DNA of 64,000 bases, taken from Cryptomeria japonica (taxonomy: Eukaryota > Streptophyta > Pinopsida > Cupressales > Cupressaceae). The position numbers were made by a program, and so were the translations under genes. The stretch spans positions 204,907,864-204,971,863 of the forward strand of contig NC_081409.1 of NCBI RefSeq assembly GCF_030272615.1, read 5' to 3'. Below are positions 33,233 through 43,559 of this stretch, one piece after another. The notes under the pieces are model-generated. The model had not been told where the DNA came from. It did not search any database and saw nothing but the letters and a program-made list of their open reading frames with translations. The stretch's first letter is position 1. Every line of letters starts with the position of its first letter.

Positions 33233-34550
33233 TTAGTTTGCCGGTTTAGTGACTTCCACACTAGGTGCAGAAACTAGTTCTTCTTGAATCACTTCTTCTA
33301 GCTTCTTCTTCCAGGTTTTCGTCATATCTGCTTGAACAGTTTCAACATCTACCTTTCCTTCCAGATTTACTGGTATATCATCTGATATATTCTTTCTTGC
33401 TCTGCAGAATCTTGTTGTATGACCCAGTTTGTTGCAATGATAGCAAATCAATCCAAGTGCTCTCCAAGGTCCATTGTTCATGTTTCCATTATTCCTTCTG
33501 CATGTTGCAGCAGTGTGACCATTACCATGATAGATCAAACAGGTTCCTCTCCATCTAGTTGCCGCTTGATAGCCACTGTTTCCTGACTGATAATTATAGG
33601 TATTAAACCGGTTTGGGTTCCGGTTCCCAGAGGGTTCAGAAAAAATCTCCTTTACTCCTTTGAGGATACCTTCTGGTGTTGTGCATGACAGACCTGCATT
33701 CAAATGCTCTATGCCCAAACTTGTTGCATGTATAAAACTTACCATTGAACCTATTGGGTCTAGGTTTATCATTTAGAAAATAAGGAAAGTTTTTGTAAAC
33801 CTTACTTCTACATACATTAGCAGTGTGTCCTTCCTTAAGACAATTAAAGCAAATAGGTTTGAACTTTTGCTTACCTTTATCCTTTGGTGTCGGTTGTTTC
33901 TTTGATGCTCCATCTTTTGTTCCAAAGGTCTCACCTTCCTCATATTCAGAGAAACCAAGTCCATTGGTATTCTTTACCGGTTTAGTTGATTCAAGCTTCT
34001 ACTCTAGCTTGACAGTGCTCTTATTGAATTTGGCAAGTATTTCCTTTGACTCAGTAAGTTCCTTGGTAACAGCAGCATTGGATTCCTTCAAAGTTGCATT
34101 CTCAGAAACAACCATGTGTAGTTCACCTTGCATTTCTTCCTTTTCCATTTTATTTTCATGAAGATGAGCAGTAAGTGCACTGATTTCTTGCTTCAGCATG
34201 GAGATCTCATGATCTTTGTCTTTTACCAAATCTTCAGCTTTCCTCCGGTTCTCAAGCTCTTGACACATTCTGATAGTTAGTCCTTCAATTTCCCTTCTTA
34301 TGTTGGCATTGGACTCATTCATTTTTTCAACTTCTTGAACTAGGGCTTCCATGTCCGCTTCATCAGAAGAACTGTTTTGAGTTATCTCCATCAGTTTTTC
34401 AGCTTGCTCTCTTCTTTTTGCCTGAGAGGCCTTATATTTGACTTTAAGTTCATCATAGGCTTGCTCAGTCTGAGTGAGCCAATGAGTAAGTTCCCTCACA
34501 GTGTATTCCCCCATATCTCTTTCCAAGTGGTTAGACTTATAGAAAGGTTG
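33233..34550 (-). pseudogene. gag with coiled coil and four zinc knuckles, lacking the capsid part
   Basis: The frame is open from the primer site. The likely start is the ATG of MGEYTVRELTHWL at about 34511. Residues up to about 170 are coiled coil (EEMQGELHMVVSENATL). A TAG at 33999-34001 interrupts, then the frame continues with a basic linker and the knuckle CFNCLKEGHTANVC, then YTCNKFGHRAFEC with its first Cys lost. After a shift near 33660 come CLIYHGNGHTAATC (second Cys lost) and CYHCNKLGHTTRFC. The N-terminal UBN2 or capsid domain expected in copia gag is absent, so it could bind RNA but probably not build a particle alone. Confidence 0.7.
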
Positions 34551-34562
34551 GCTCTAATACCA
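34551..34562 (-). other. tRNA primer-binding site (initiator Met type, one mismatch)
   Basis: The minus strand reads TGGTATTAGAGC, two bases after the LTR end CA. It differs from the standard TGGTATCAGAGC by one C-to-T change. Confidence 0.85.
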
Positions 34563-34564
34563 AC

Positions 34565-35738
34565 TGATGAATACTAAGGAGGGGGGGGGGTGAATTAGTA
34601 TACCAAAAATTACTGTACTCAAACACTTTATCAGTCTAGTGGTAAACCGATATAACAGTTTAACTAACAAACCGGTTAACACAAAATGCAAACCAAACAA
34701 CAAGTAAGGCATTCACCCACAGAAGCACAATCACCATAACACAAGAGATTTTGACATGGAAACCCAAATGGGAAAAACCACGGTGAGATGAAACTCACAA
34801 GTAACTATCTATAGAATAGTAACCAGACTGGTTAAGGTCATACAATGTTCTTTACCAGAATAGATCCTGTTAGGAATCTCAATCTCTGTTAGGAGATAAG
34901 TCTGATTAAAGACTACCTTGTGAGAGGATTTTAGATCCACAGATGTGAATCACCTTGTTAGAGGATTTACAAAGGCTTTTCTATTCCTACCCGGTTAAGG
35001 GTTTCTAACTTGTCAAAGATGTGAGTAATCAACAAGTGAATGATCTAGCAAATAGCACAGTATGCTTGGTTAGATCCATGATAGCTCATTGCTAATGCAT
35101 TTCAGCATTACTTCAGTCTTCAGTAAATCCACACTCTATTACAGCACACAGACTTGATCTTTTATGTTAAGATCGCACATACAAGAACTCATCAACCACT
35201 ACAAACCCTAACAACTACTCTTCCTAAAACCCTAGACATGATGTCCTTAAAAGGAATCTGATTTCATGTCGGTCCAATAGGATTACATTGCAAGTTCCTA
35301 TGTTCATTGTATCTAGACACATTTGGTAACATGACACAAAATCACCGTCAAAGTGTCGGGTGGATGGTAACTCATCACAATGATATACCAGTTGGTAACT
35401 CATCATAGAGTATTACCGGTTGGTAACTCATCATAGAGTATTACCGGTTGGTAACTCAGAGTAATACCGGTTTAGCAGATTACCAGTTGACAGAAATGAA
35501 GACTGGGAAAATGATAACTGTCGCTTCTAGTTCCTTTGCTCCGTTCCACTTGAGATCCTCAAACTGCTTGAGGTCCTCATGCCGCTTGAGATTGGTAAAC
35601 ACTTTCTATAAAACATCGATAGTCTAAAGACTATAACATAATACTGGTTTGAAACAAATACCGGTTGAGCAAAACTCATACACACAAAAAGTGATCTCAT
35701 AGCAAGTGTGTGTCCATCAAAGATAATCACAACATAAT
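34565..35738 (-). repeat. 5' LTR of the 27.97-35.74 kb element, outer end clipped
   Basis: It aligns along its whole length with 27969-29182, with small changes such as an extra GAGTATTACCGGTTGGTAAC copy near 35408-35450. On the outer side alignment stops at CACAACATAAT, so about 17 bases with the TGTTGG start are missing. Confidence 0.85.
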
Positions 35739-35744
35739 TAGGCC

Positions 35745-36870
35745 TCTTTTCCTTTCCTCATCTCCGCAACTCCATCAACCACACCTGGATATCCTCGATC
35801 TTGTTCCTTGATGTCACAGCCCATGCAATAGGCACCCCCAATTATTTCTCATCGAAGACAAGACACGAATGCAATTGATATTGTTTTAAATAACAAATAG
35901 GAAGATCATGACCATCCACAGATGAAATGGGTTGCATGAAAATAGGTTAAGTTCGAAGAGACATACCTCGTATTTGTTTGTTGCAAATGTCAAATCCATT
36001 GAGATGACTGAGTCATGCAACAATTGTACCATCATGTCAAGCATCCAATTCGTTTGTATTCCCATAATGAAAGGTCTGTCAGCACCTTGTGGCTACTAGA
36101 AAAAAAAAGAAATTTGCCTCATCCCATTTTTTCCATTCTAAGATGCTAGTGGCATCATGCACATGCTTTCGTGACTAAATAGAACAGACCCTCATCACCG
36201 TGTTGATAAAATCCTTGTGTGTCACGAATGAATCTATCTTCTTCAACATGTCATGAAAAATGGGATCATCAAGATGTTTTTCCATAATAGCATCAATGCT
36301 TACAACCATCAGCAACAACCTCTCTATATATTCTTTGCATTCATCGAAAAGGTTTGGTGCAAATCGAGAGTGCAGCTCATTGCTGGTATCATCGATGCCA
36401 TGAAAAGCTTCACCATTCTTGTCTACATGCAACGGTTGCTTCAATATCAAGATGGCCACATCTGGCCTACCATATAACACCTTAACAATGAAGTGGAATG
36501 TACAACCTCTTTTTTCTGACATGTCTGCGCGCGCTTCTTATTCAACGACTTCTTCCTATTGTCTTCTGGTCCATATGAACACCAATACCTTCAAAAAACA
36601 ACTCTCCTATTATCAACAATAGTCGTAATGCCATTAAACATAGACAAAGAATAGGAAAGAATGTGTCTACAAACCGGCTTTACATCTTTGTTGTATGCGT
36701 GTTGTGTAGAGCACTATCATGCTCAGTGTGCCACTTTCAGAGGAATTGGGTTTCAACACCTTCATGCAATGATTCCCCTCTCATGAATGCATCCAATCTA
36801 CCAAGTGGAATTGCTGCACATAGGTCTGTCATTGAATCATTTTTGACACAAATTGGCATCCACTAAATAT
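35745..36870 (-). pseudogene. MULE-type (Mutator-like) transposase, broken
   Basis: Four coding blocks on the minus strand match the order of a plant MULE transposase family related to FHY3/FAR1. They are 36870-36690 (NDSMTDLCAAIPLGRLDAFMRG), 36588-36175 (RYWCSYGPEDN, then KRGCTFHFIVK and an HVDKNGEAFHG segment), about 36094-35967 (DRPFIMGIQTNWMLDMMVQL and SMDLTFATNKYE, where the Asp would be the first DDE residue), and about 35866-35745 (LHSCLVFDEK, LGVPIAWAVTSRN). A frame change in an A-run near 36520 and at least four stops kill it. The remaining DDE part and SWIM finger would follow but are cut off by the LTR element at 35738. Confidence 0.65.
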
Positions 36871-36879
36871 ACCTTGAAC

Positions 36880-37375
36880 AGAAATGACACAAACCTTCAC
36901 CACCATCTTGAACTTCCAATACCATAATGTCCTGCCATTTCTAGTGTTTTCCCATTCTCATCCTGCACATATCAGAGAAAGAAAGAGATATTGTAAACAG
37001 TAAACACCCACAGTGATGATATCTTCAGTGTGATACTATTTAGAGATATTGGTTGATGTCAAATGTGTTTGCCATGATATTGGTCACTTCACACAAATGA
37101 CTAAAGCTACTTTACTGTTAGACCTTCATCCTGTTAACACATTTCTTTACAAAATAGTTTTGTGCTATATATGGACACTTTTAGTTTCATCATAAGAGCA
37201 TTTACTGGTGGATTGTATGTATAGGTGATATGTTGCAGTATCTTCATGAAAAAGCATCACTTCGGCATATTGAAGGGAATGTTGAGTGATATGTTGAGTG
37301 TTCAACAGGTCTGATTTGGAGCTATAGTAGCCGAGGCCATTTGAAATATTCCTCCAATTCACTTGACCTTTGTTC
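36880..37375. other. AT-rich spacer next to the MULE remnant
   Basis: No exon, terminal inverted repeat or motif is recognised. The frame 37473-37165 (minus) covers part of the following repeat family and is treated as spurious. Confidence 0.35.
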
Positions 37376-38153
37376 ATACTCATCGGTTTAAATCTGACCG
37401 ATGAAACAGTGTGAAGAAAATTTGTGAGCTCTATCGGCACAACCTCTACCGATGAGTAACACACGTTCATCATCGGGCGGTCCTAATTTATGTTACCCCG
37501 ATACTCGATGCACCAAATAAAGAAGGCGACTCTATCAGAAATACTTTCTCTGATAAAGCGGTTCCAGTCAAGAAAGGAAGAAGACTCATTGGGATAACAT
37601 ACATCATTGGGGAGATTGTTTTCTAGTATGTATCAGACCTTGTGGGATAGCTGGGATCACTAATATTCAAGGTGGATGGTTCATTTCTTCAAAATTGTAA
37701 AATTTTAATTATCGGCATAAGTAGTCTCCATGAAACAACACTAGCAAGCAAAAGATGGATTATCGGCATAACATGTACCGATAAATTAGAGGGCGGATTC
37801 ATTGAGGCACTTAAAAAAAACTCAGCACGGTGCGCGCTCTTCAAAAAGTCATACCATCGGGATAGCTTTTTTCGATGAGGTAGAAGGTGTAACTTATGAA
37901 CCTATTAGTGTAACTTGTAACGATAAGGCAATGCAGATCATGGAGTTATAGCATTGGGAGATCAGAAGTAATGAGAAAAGTCTATACTGATACCTGATGA
38001 CTGAAGGGAACCGAAGGCGGGCCCATCGGAGAAAAAGACCATATCGGGATAGTGCAAAAATAGTTAGATCGATCCCCGATGACATGGAGAATCGGAAGGC
38101 GGAACCATTGGTATTACCTATACAGATAAAACAAACTCAGAAGCATAAAGCAT
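37376..38153 (+). repeat. TACCGATA-type dispersed repeat, left part of an interrupted copy
   Basis: Phrases such as TTATCGGCATAA, TGTACCGATAAA, CCCATCGGA and CCGATGA recur at irregular spacing. From about 37700 the order matches 48160-48620 (the second copy) block by block. The copy is split at 38153/45956 by the young LTR element and resumes at 45956. Confidence 0.8.
38149..38153 (+). other. target-site duplication AGCAT (left)
   Basis: AGCAT directly precedes the LTR at 38154 and follows the other LTR at 45956-45960. A five-base duplication is the usual result of LTR-element integration. Confidence 0.92.
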
Positions 38154-39382
38154 TGTAAAGTGGAAAATCACGGTCGAACCCTAGTTGTTCTCCCCTCTTC
38201 CGACTCCGAGGAGAGAGAAGGGAGGTTCGCTAGGATTCGATGGGTTTTCACTTAGGGGGAAGACTTTACATTCAAAAGAGGGGTTGAAACTCATAAGATT
38301 CAATCCCACACAATGTAAGATTGGATGCTAAATGAATTTCAAGGGTTAGGAAAGCAAGGCTACCCTCTTTTGTAAAGAATGTGCATAGAAGAATTAAGCT
38401 AAGCATGCATAGAAAGTGACAAAGATTCGCTTATAAACTGAGTTTAGGTTATAGGATGAAGCTGTGGACCTGGAATTAGCAGTAAAATGTTGATACGGCA
38501 CTGTCCTGCAAATTTGAGCAAAAGTTGTCGGGACGATGGCGCCCGGCGCCACGGTCCTCCGAAAAATCCGTCAAACGAAGGGGGATCGGTTCGTCTCTGC
38601 ACAAGGATTCCAGATCTTCAATTTCAGCCGCGTACCTGCAACCTACACACAGAAAAGCGAAGACGATTGGGGGGTTAGGGATTAGGGGTTTGCCTTTAGG
38701 TCAAACCCCGGTTTTGGAATTAACCAAGAAATGAGCAAGAGCTGTAAATGTAAATGACTATAATGTAAACAAGTACTAATACCTTGTTCTAAGGATGTCG
38801 GTATCCTTATGTGCAAAGGTTTAGATGTTGTATGTTGTAGTATGTAGCATGTAATAAGTGATCTCCTCTTCAATGGTTGAATCCTTGTCTTGAATGCAAC
38901 ACTTAGCCTTGAATGGAGACTTGAAATGATTGATTGCTTGAATGCTTGAGTATAGTTTCCACGCTTTGTACACATATCCTCCTCATGTATGTGTTCTCTC
39001 AAATGAGAGAGAAAAATGTAGTTTATATACTTGTCAATTAGGGCTGATAGACTGATTTTCCCGACCTTAGGCCGACCAGGGAAGTATATTTCCAAATTGC
39101 AATCAAAAAGACCCGATATCACTTAGGAGACCGGGCCCAAAATAGGACCCAGGGACCAGGGCGCTGGGCGCCCTGGTCCTGAGGGACCAGGGCACTGGGC
39201 GCTCTGGTCCCACCTCCGGGATAGCGGGGTGCAAGGAGGTTCAGGCCAAGGTGCTTTGAAAAATGCAGTTTTTGGTGTCGTGAGCAAGTTTTGGGGTCTC
39301 CATTCAGGTTGCGTGTTGCGTCGCCATCGTGAAGACCGAAATGCAGTCGAAATTGCAAGTGTCGCAATTTTAGGACGCTACA
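38154..39382 (-). repeat. 3' LTR of the young element
   Basis: The plus strand starts TGTAAAGTGG and ends GACGCTACA, 1,229 bp. It contains a TATA-like GTATATAAAC (minus, 39030-39021), two paired hairpins at 39153-39210 and the GC-rich GGCGCCCGGCGCC segment near 38540. Confidence 0.95.
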
Positions 39383-40421
39383 TTTAGCCCCCACTTTAGC
39401 GGGAGTATGTATGCTCATACTTCCGGTAAAGTACAAGGAAACAACATTAAAAGACTTTCACCACGTCAAGGAGGCAAGATACACCAAGCCCCCCAGTGGA
39501 CTAAGGATCTTACGACTTCGATTGACAAAGTAAAAGGGAAGATCACGAGGAAGAACCATGACTGTCAGTAGTAAGGTTCCCTCACTATGAGTCATGTAAG
39601 AGAAATACCGAAAATTTTCAAGGCAAAGCTAAGTTCGCCAAGAAATTTTCAAGTATCGTGAAGGGATAGCCAGGGTGTATGCCCCCCTACGTTAAAGCGA
39701 TCGCACGCGCCTCAACGGGGGTGATTGTTTTAACGTAGTGATACACATAAGAAATGAGAAAGGAAAGGAGCACGTTATCGCAAGGATTTAGCCCCCAAGT
39801 GTGAGATAAACCCAAGGATAATAGACACAAAACACAAAGCACGAGGTGACTTCGCTTTCCTCGGGGTCAGTATGCTGTATGATAATTCATGTATATATCA
39901 TATGTATGTATGCATAGTTGTTCTTCATTCCCCAATCAAGGAAGGTCACCTAGAAGAAGGGAACACATGTGTCTTTTGAGTCAACATGAGAGAGACCAAA
40001 GAGATCTCAGTGCTTTGCATCGTCCTCAAGTAGACAACACTAAGGACGACAAATAGAAGAATGAGAATAACATATAGAAGAAGTAACAAAAGGGAGGGGG
40101 AGAGAATCTGCCATGCTAATGTAACTAGTCTAGCATGTCATCTACCCCCCGATCTTGCTGATCAATGTTTCGGGAAGGCAGGGAACACGCTAGAGGAGGA
40201 ACATCCAACACAGCAGATGGAGCTATCACAAGGTCCAAACAAGGGCTATGTTCATGTTCCAAGCCACGTTGTTCTTGTCTAGGAGCTAGGATAAGTGCTT
40301 TAGAAAATTCATTAGATAAATGGTTATCAACATCAACAAGTTCATATTCACTATCAGAAGCAAGAGGAGTAACATTTTCATCTATATCATCATCAAGGTT
40401 TATAAAAATAAGATCTTTAAC
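39383..40421 (-). other. 3' non-coding interior of the young element
   Basis: About 1 kb between the end of the gag-protease ORF and the 3' LTR. No reverse transcriptase, RNase H or integrase motif is visible in any frame. It ends, in element orientation, with the purine-rich tract at 39394-39383. Confidence 0.7.
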
Positions 40422-42929
40422 TCACACAGGATCAAAACCATCATGCATCTTATGTTTAGGAGATTTAGGCTCAATATCTGGCTGAGGCGAAAATGGAATA
40501 ATGCTTGTTGAAGGTGTTTTTGGAGATTGTAAATTGTGAGAAGCGGCTGCTTGAGCCCTAAGACGACGTTTTCGTCGGCGTTCGCGTGCAGAACGATTAC
40601 GTCTAGTCTTAGTAGGAAGTGGAGAAGATTGAGGAGGAGGAATGCTCTCATCCTTAGCACTTGGGTGTTTAGGTTGTGGTCTCTTAGGCTGGATAATAGG
40701 AGAAGAAGAAGGTCTCTTTTCTCTATAAAAGGCAGGAGGAGGAACTGCTCCATATAAAGGAGGAATTTTTGGTTTAGGGAGAAGACCAAGTCCATCATGA
40801 CAAGGAGGTATAGGTCTACTCTTAGAAGGTTTATCAGGCATAGACATAGTCACATCCATGGGGACGGGTTGGGAATCTTCTTGAGGAAAGACATTAGTTT
40901 TATCTTTCAAAGGAAGAATTTCCTTCTCAAGAATGATAGGAATGTCAAGTTTAGGTGTTCTAGGTTCACTTAAAGATAGGATCATATCTGTTTTCCACTT
41001 TTGATAAGATTTGAAAAGATGATCACTTCGCGGGGGAAGAGATTGGAATTGTTTAGGCCAAAAGTAATCAATAGGAACACTAGAGGTTCTTTCAGCTGGT
41101 TTAAAGAGACTATGATTGACAGTAACAACTTCACCATTATGGGGAAATTTCAAACACTTATGTATAGGAGAAGCAATAGCCTTCATGGAAGATAGCCAAG
41201 GATAGCAAAGCTTCACCCGAAATTGTTCGGAAGAAGGAATAATAGCAAAGTTCACATCAAGAGATTTATTATGGACCTCAATAGGCAATGTAATAGAACC
41301 AATTGCAGGAGAAGAAAATGCATCAAATAGTTTCACAATCACATCTGTTTTGTCATAGATCACTTGATTCAATTGCAAAGTAAAAAGAAATTCTTCAGTA
41401 ATAACATTAATCATGCACGAAGGATCAATAAGCACTCCACGGAAAGGTGTATTCTTGACTTTTGCAACTATGTATAAAGGACCATCAGGTGCTCTAATGG
41501 TTTCACTAGAATCAAATGTGATGGAAGGTTCTTTAGGGATTTCTTGCTGCTCTACAAAGTTAATCACATTCGGAGTCATAGACACAAGACCATCAGATGA
41601 AAGAGAGGAATCATTAGCCTCAATTGCATTAGAGGTATGAGAAGGCAATGGATCAGTGAAAATCTGAAGATTTTGGTTAGGAGGAGCTACAGATGTGTTG
41701 CCTTTATCATTCACTCCAGAAACAGAAATAGTATTATTATCAATCAAATCCTGAATTTTACCCTTTAAAGAAAAACATTTTTTAGTATCATGACCAGGCT
41801 GACGATGAAAATGACAAAAAGCTTTGTGATCAAAATAAGGTGAAGTAATCTTTGCAGGATCAATTTGTCGAACAGGAGGAAGAGTAAGCACATTTTGTCC
41901 CAATAACTTATTCATAATGTCATGCAATGATTCATTCAAAGGAGTATACTTTCTTTCTTTCCTGAAAAATTTAGAAATAGGAGGCACACCTGATGCTGCA
42001 TTCACATTGCTGTTGATGATGTTTTCATTGAATTTGATGGAATCTCTATTTGGTTTAATCTTCCCAAATGGTTGTTGACTGCTATCACCCTTATCACTCG
42101 GAGCCATAGGATGTGATTGTTCCATTTGACTCACAGTCAGTTGATAATTGTGAAGAGTGGCACACAACTGTTGGAAAGAAGTAAACTCAGAAAACATAAG
42201 TTTGTCTCGAATATCTTTTTGTAAATTAGAAATAAAGATTCTTTGAATATCATTATCAGGCACTGGAAAAGAAATTTGAGCATACAAATGCTTATATCTA
42301 CCAATAAAATCAGTCACTTTTTCTTTAACACCTTGTTTACAATGCATTAAATCAATCAAAGTAACTTTAGGACTTATATTGTTTTGAAATTGTTGAATGA
42401 AAGCATTTGCAAGTTGTTCGAAAGAAGTAATAGAATAAGAAGGCAACGAGCAATACCATTGTAGGGCTTTGTCTCTTAATGTTCTAGTGAATAGTTTTGC
42501 AAGCAACCTTGAGTCATAAGCAAAATCAGTACAAATTGTTTGAAAAGTCTTAACATGTGTTAGAGGATCTCCTTTACCATTATAAAGCTCCAAATGCGGA
42601 ATTTCAACATGTTTAGGAGGGATAGCTCGAACAATATCAAGAGAAAGTGGGCTCGCAACGTCAAATGTGGGCACACTAAACTTAGATTGATTCATAGAGG
42701 CAATTTGTTGCTGTAAAGAAGAGACAGTTTGTGCAAGATTGTTAATGGTCGCTTCAGTCGAAGAGTTCATATTGGGTGTGTTAGATTGAGATGGAGGTGT
42801 GATGTTATTGAAAGAAGGTAAAGAGTAAGGTGGTGGGACCCTATGATAGTCAACCATAGGGGATGATTGGATAGGAGGAACACTACAAGGAGGAATGGAA
42901 TGGTTAAATGAATTGCCCCCTTGCGTCAT
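40422..42929 (-). CDS. gag-protease polyprotein of the young element (835 residues, intact)
   Basis: The product would form the particle and, if active, cleave it. Residues 1-100 are Pro/Ser-rich. 105-270 is a Ty3/gypsy gag domain (PHLELYNGKGDPLTHVKTF, ALQWYCSLP, FIQQF). 372-385 is a knuckle of the form C-x2-H-x4-H-x4-C (CHFHRQPGHDTKKC). 475-610 is a retropepsin fold in which the catalytic D-T/S-G is replaced by D502-P-S (GVLIDPSCMINVI) and the LGRPWL block reads LCYPWL, so proteolysis is doubtful. 700-835 is Pro-rich with an Arg-rich cluster TRRNRSARERRRKRRLRAQ at 775-793, a possible RNA-binding or nuclear signal. No internal stop. The ATG overlaps the preceding ORF's TGA by ATGA. No pol follows. 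Confidence 0.88.
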   Translation of the reverse strand: MTQGGNSFNHSIPPCSVPPIQSSPMVDYHRVPPPYSLPSFNNITPPSQSNTPNMNSSTEATINNLAQTVSSLQQQIASMNQSKFSVPTFDVASPLSLDIVRAIPPKHVEIPHLELYNGKGDPLTHVKTFQTICTDFAYDSRLLAKLFTRTLRDKALQWYCSLPSYSITSFEQLANAFIQQFQNNISPKVTLIDLMHCKQGVKEKVTDFIGRYKHLYAQISFPVPDNDIQRIFISNLQKDIRDKLMFSEFTSFQQLCATLHNYQLTVSQMEQSHPMAPSDKGDSSQQPFGKIKPNRDSIKFNENIINSNVNAASGVPPISKFFRKERKYTPLNESLHDIMNKLLGQNVLTLPPVRQIDPAKITSPYFDHKAFCHFHRQPGHDTKKCFSLKGKIQDLIDNNTISVSGVNDKGNTSVAPPNQNLQIFTDPLPSHTSNAIEANDSSLSSDGLVSMTPNVINFVEQQEIPKEPSITFDSSETIRAPDGPLYIVAKVKNTPFRGVLIDPSCMINVITEEFLFTLQLNQVIYDKTDVIVKLFDAFSSPAIGSITLPIEVHNKSLDVNFAIIPSSEQFRVKLCYPWLSSMKAIASPIHKCLKFPHNGEVVTVNHSLFKPAERTSSVPIDYFWPKQFQSLPPRSDHLFKSYQKWKTDMILSLSEPRTPKLDIPIILEKEILPLKDKTNVFPQEDSQPVPMDVTMSMPDKPSKSRPIPPCHDGLGLLPKPKIPPLYGAVPPPAFYREKRPSSSPIIQPKRPQPKHPSAKDESIPPPQSSPLPTKTRRNRSARERRRKRRLRAQAAASHNLQSPKTPSTSIIPFSPQPDIEPKSPKHKMHDGFDPV

Positions 42930-43552
42930 GTTCTTTGTGAAGATGTAATAGGAACATTCATTGAAGGAATGTACGAAGAAGTTGGATTGAATGAAGGAAG
43001 AGGATTAATTGAAGAAGAGGGAGGATTGCCCCCATGACTAGTGATCACAGGAGGAATGTCTTGTATAGCGGTAGCCATGATGTTTGATGTAAAGGTAGGT
43101 ATACTAGCAATAGGAGTGGTCAAAGGAATAGAATGATTGACTTGTGTAGGAGGTTGTGTATAACCTAAAGATTCAGCACAACTCTTCATAGGCATCATAT
43201 TCGAATCCACAATATGTGCGATACCACGTAAAACATCAATTCCATTCTTATCACTTTGAAGCATGCGTTTTAGACCCTCAATTAAAGGAAGAGCTTGACT
43301 ATCGGGATACTCATGAGACATCCATTGGTGAAAATCGTCAAATTGGTTACCCAATTTGGAAAGTTGTTCAACGGAAACTTCATGGGGAGCTTCTTCATCA
43401 TTAGGAGGATTAGAGGAATTACCCATATCCTCATTAAAAAGGCTACTCAAATTAGGTTCCATCTCCTCGGTAGTTAAACCTCGGAAGGACTTAATTCTAC
43501 GGCTTCGTCTAACGGGAATAGTGTAAGTAGGGCTTGCTGTTGTAAAAATCAT
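42926..43552 (-). CDS. upstream ORF of the young element (208 residues)
   Basis: It begins with ATG at 43552 and ends TGA at 42928-42926, overlapping the next ORF's ATG by the four bases ATGA. The product has a basic start (VRRSRRIKSFRGLTTEEM), an acidic middle and a Pro/Ser/Thr-rich end, with no recognised domain. It resembles the N-terminal extension of plant gypsy gag. In an intact relative it may be fused to the 835-residue ORF, or the overlap may couple translation of the two. Confidence 0.65.
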   Translation of the reverse strand: MIFTTASPTYTIPVRRSRRIKSFRGLTTEEMEPNLSSLFNEDMGNSSNPPNDEEAPHEVSVEQLSKLGNQFDDFHQWMSHEYPDSQALPLIEGLKRMLQSDKNGIDVLRGIAHIVDSNMMPMKSCAESLGYTQPPTQVNHSIPLTTPIASIPTFTSNIMATAIQDIPPVITSHGGNPPSSSINPLPSFNPTSSYIPSMNVPITSSQRT

Positions 43553-43559
43553 GCACTAG

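Larger units (their letters stand above)
27969..35738 (-). mobile_element. minus-strand LTR element: gag with four zinc knuckles plus a long extra ORF, no polymerase
   Basis: Direct repeats 27969-29182 and 34565-35738 flank a 5.4-kb interior. Read on the minus strand, the order is 5' LTR, primer site TGGTATTAGAGC, a coiled-coil and zinc-knuckle gag (about 34510-33233), a 0.25-kb gap with promoter-like sequence, an ORF of about 1,100 codons (32790-29456), a purine tract AAAGGGGGAGAT at 29200-29183 and the 3' LTR. LTR style, primer site and purine tract fit the copia (SIRE-like) group. No integrase, reverse transcriptase or RNase H is present. Stops and one frameshift in the long ORF make this copy inactive. 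The outer 17 or so bases of the 5' LTR are missing and no target-site duplication is found. Confidence 0.82.

Noticed and set aside
34563-34590. Length change in the G run next to the LTR end as a possible functional frameshift site
   Set aside because: Seven G at 27.98 kb against ten at 34.58 kb is ordinary homopolymer slippage between LTR copies, outside any coding frame.
38682-39122. 146-codon minus-strand frame present in both LTRs of the young element
   Set aside because: Its presence in both copies follows from LTR identity. No domain and no separate promoter evidence.
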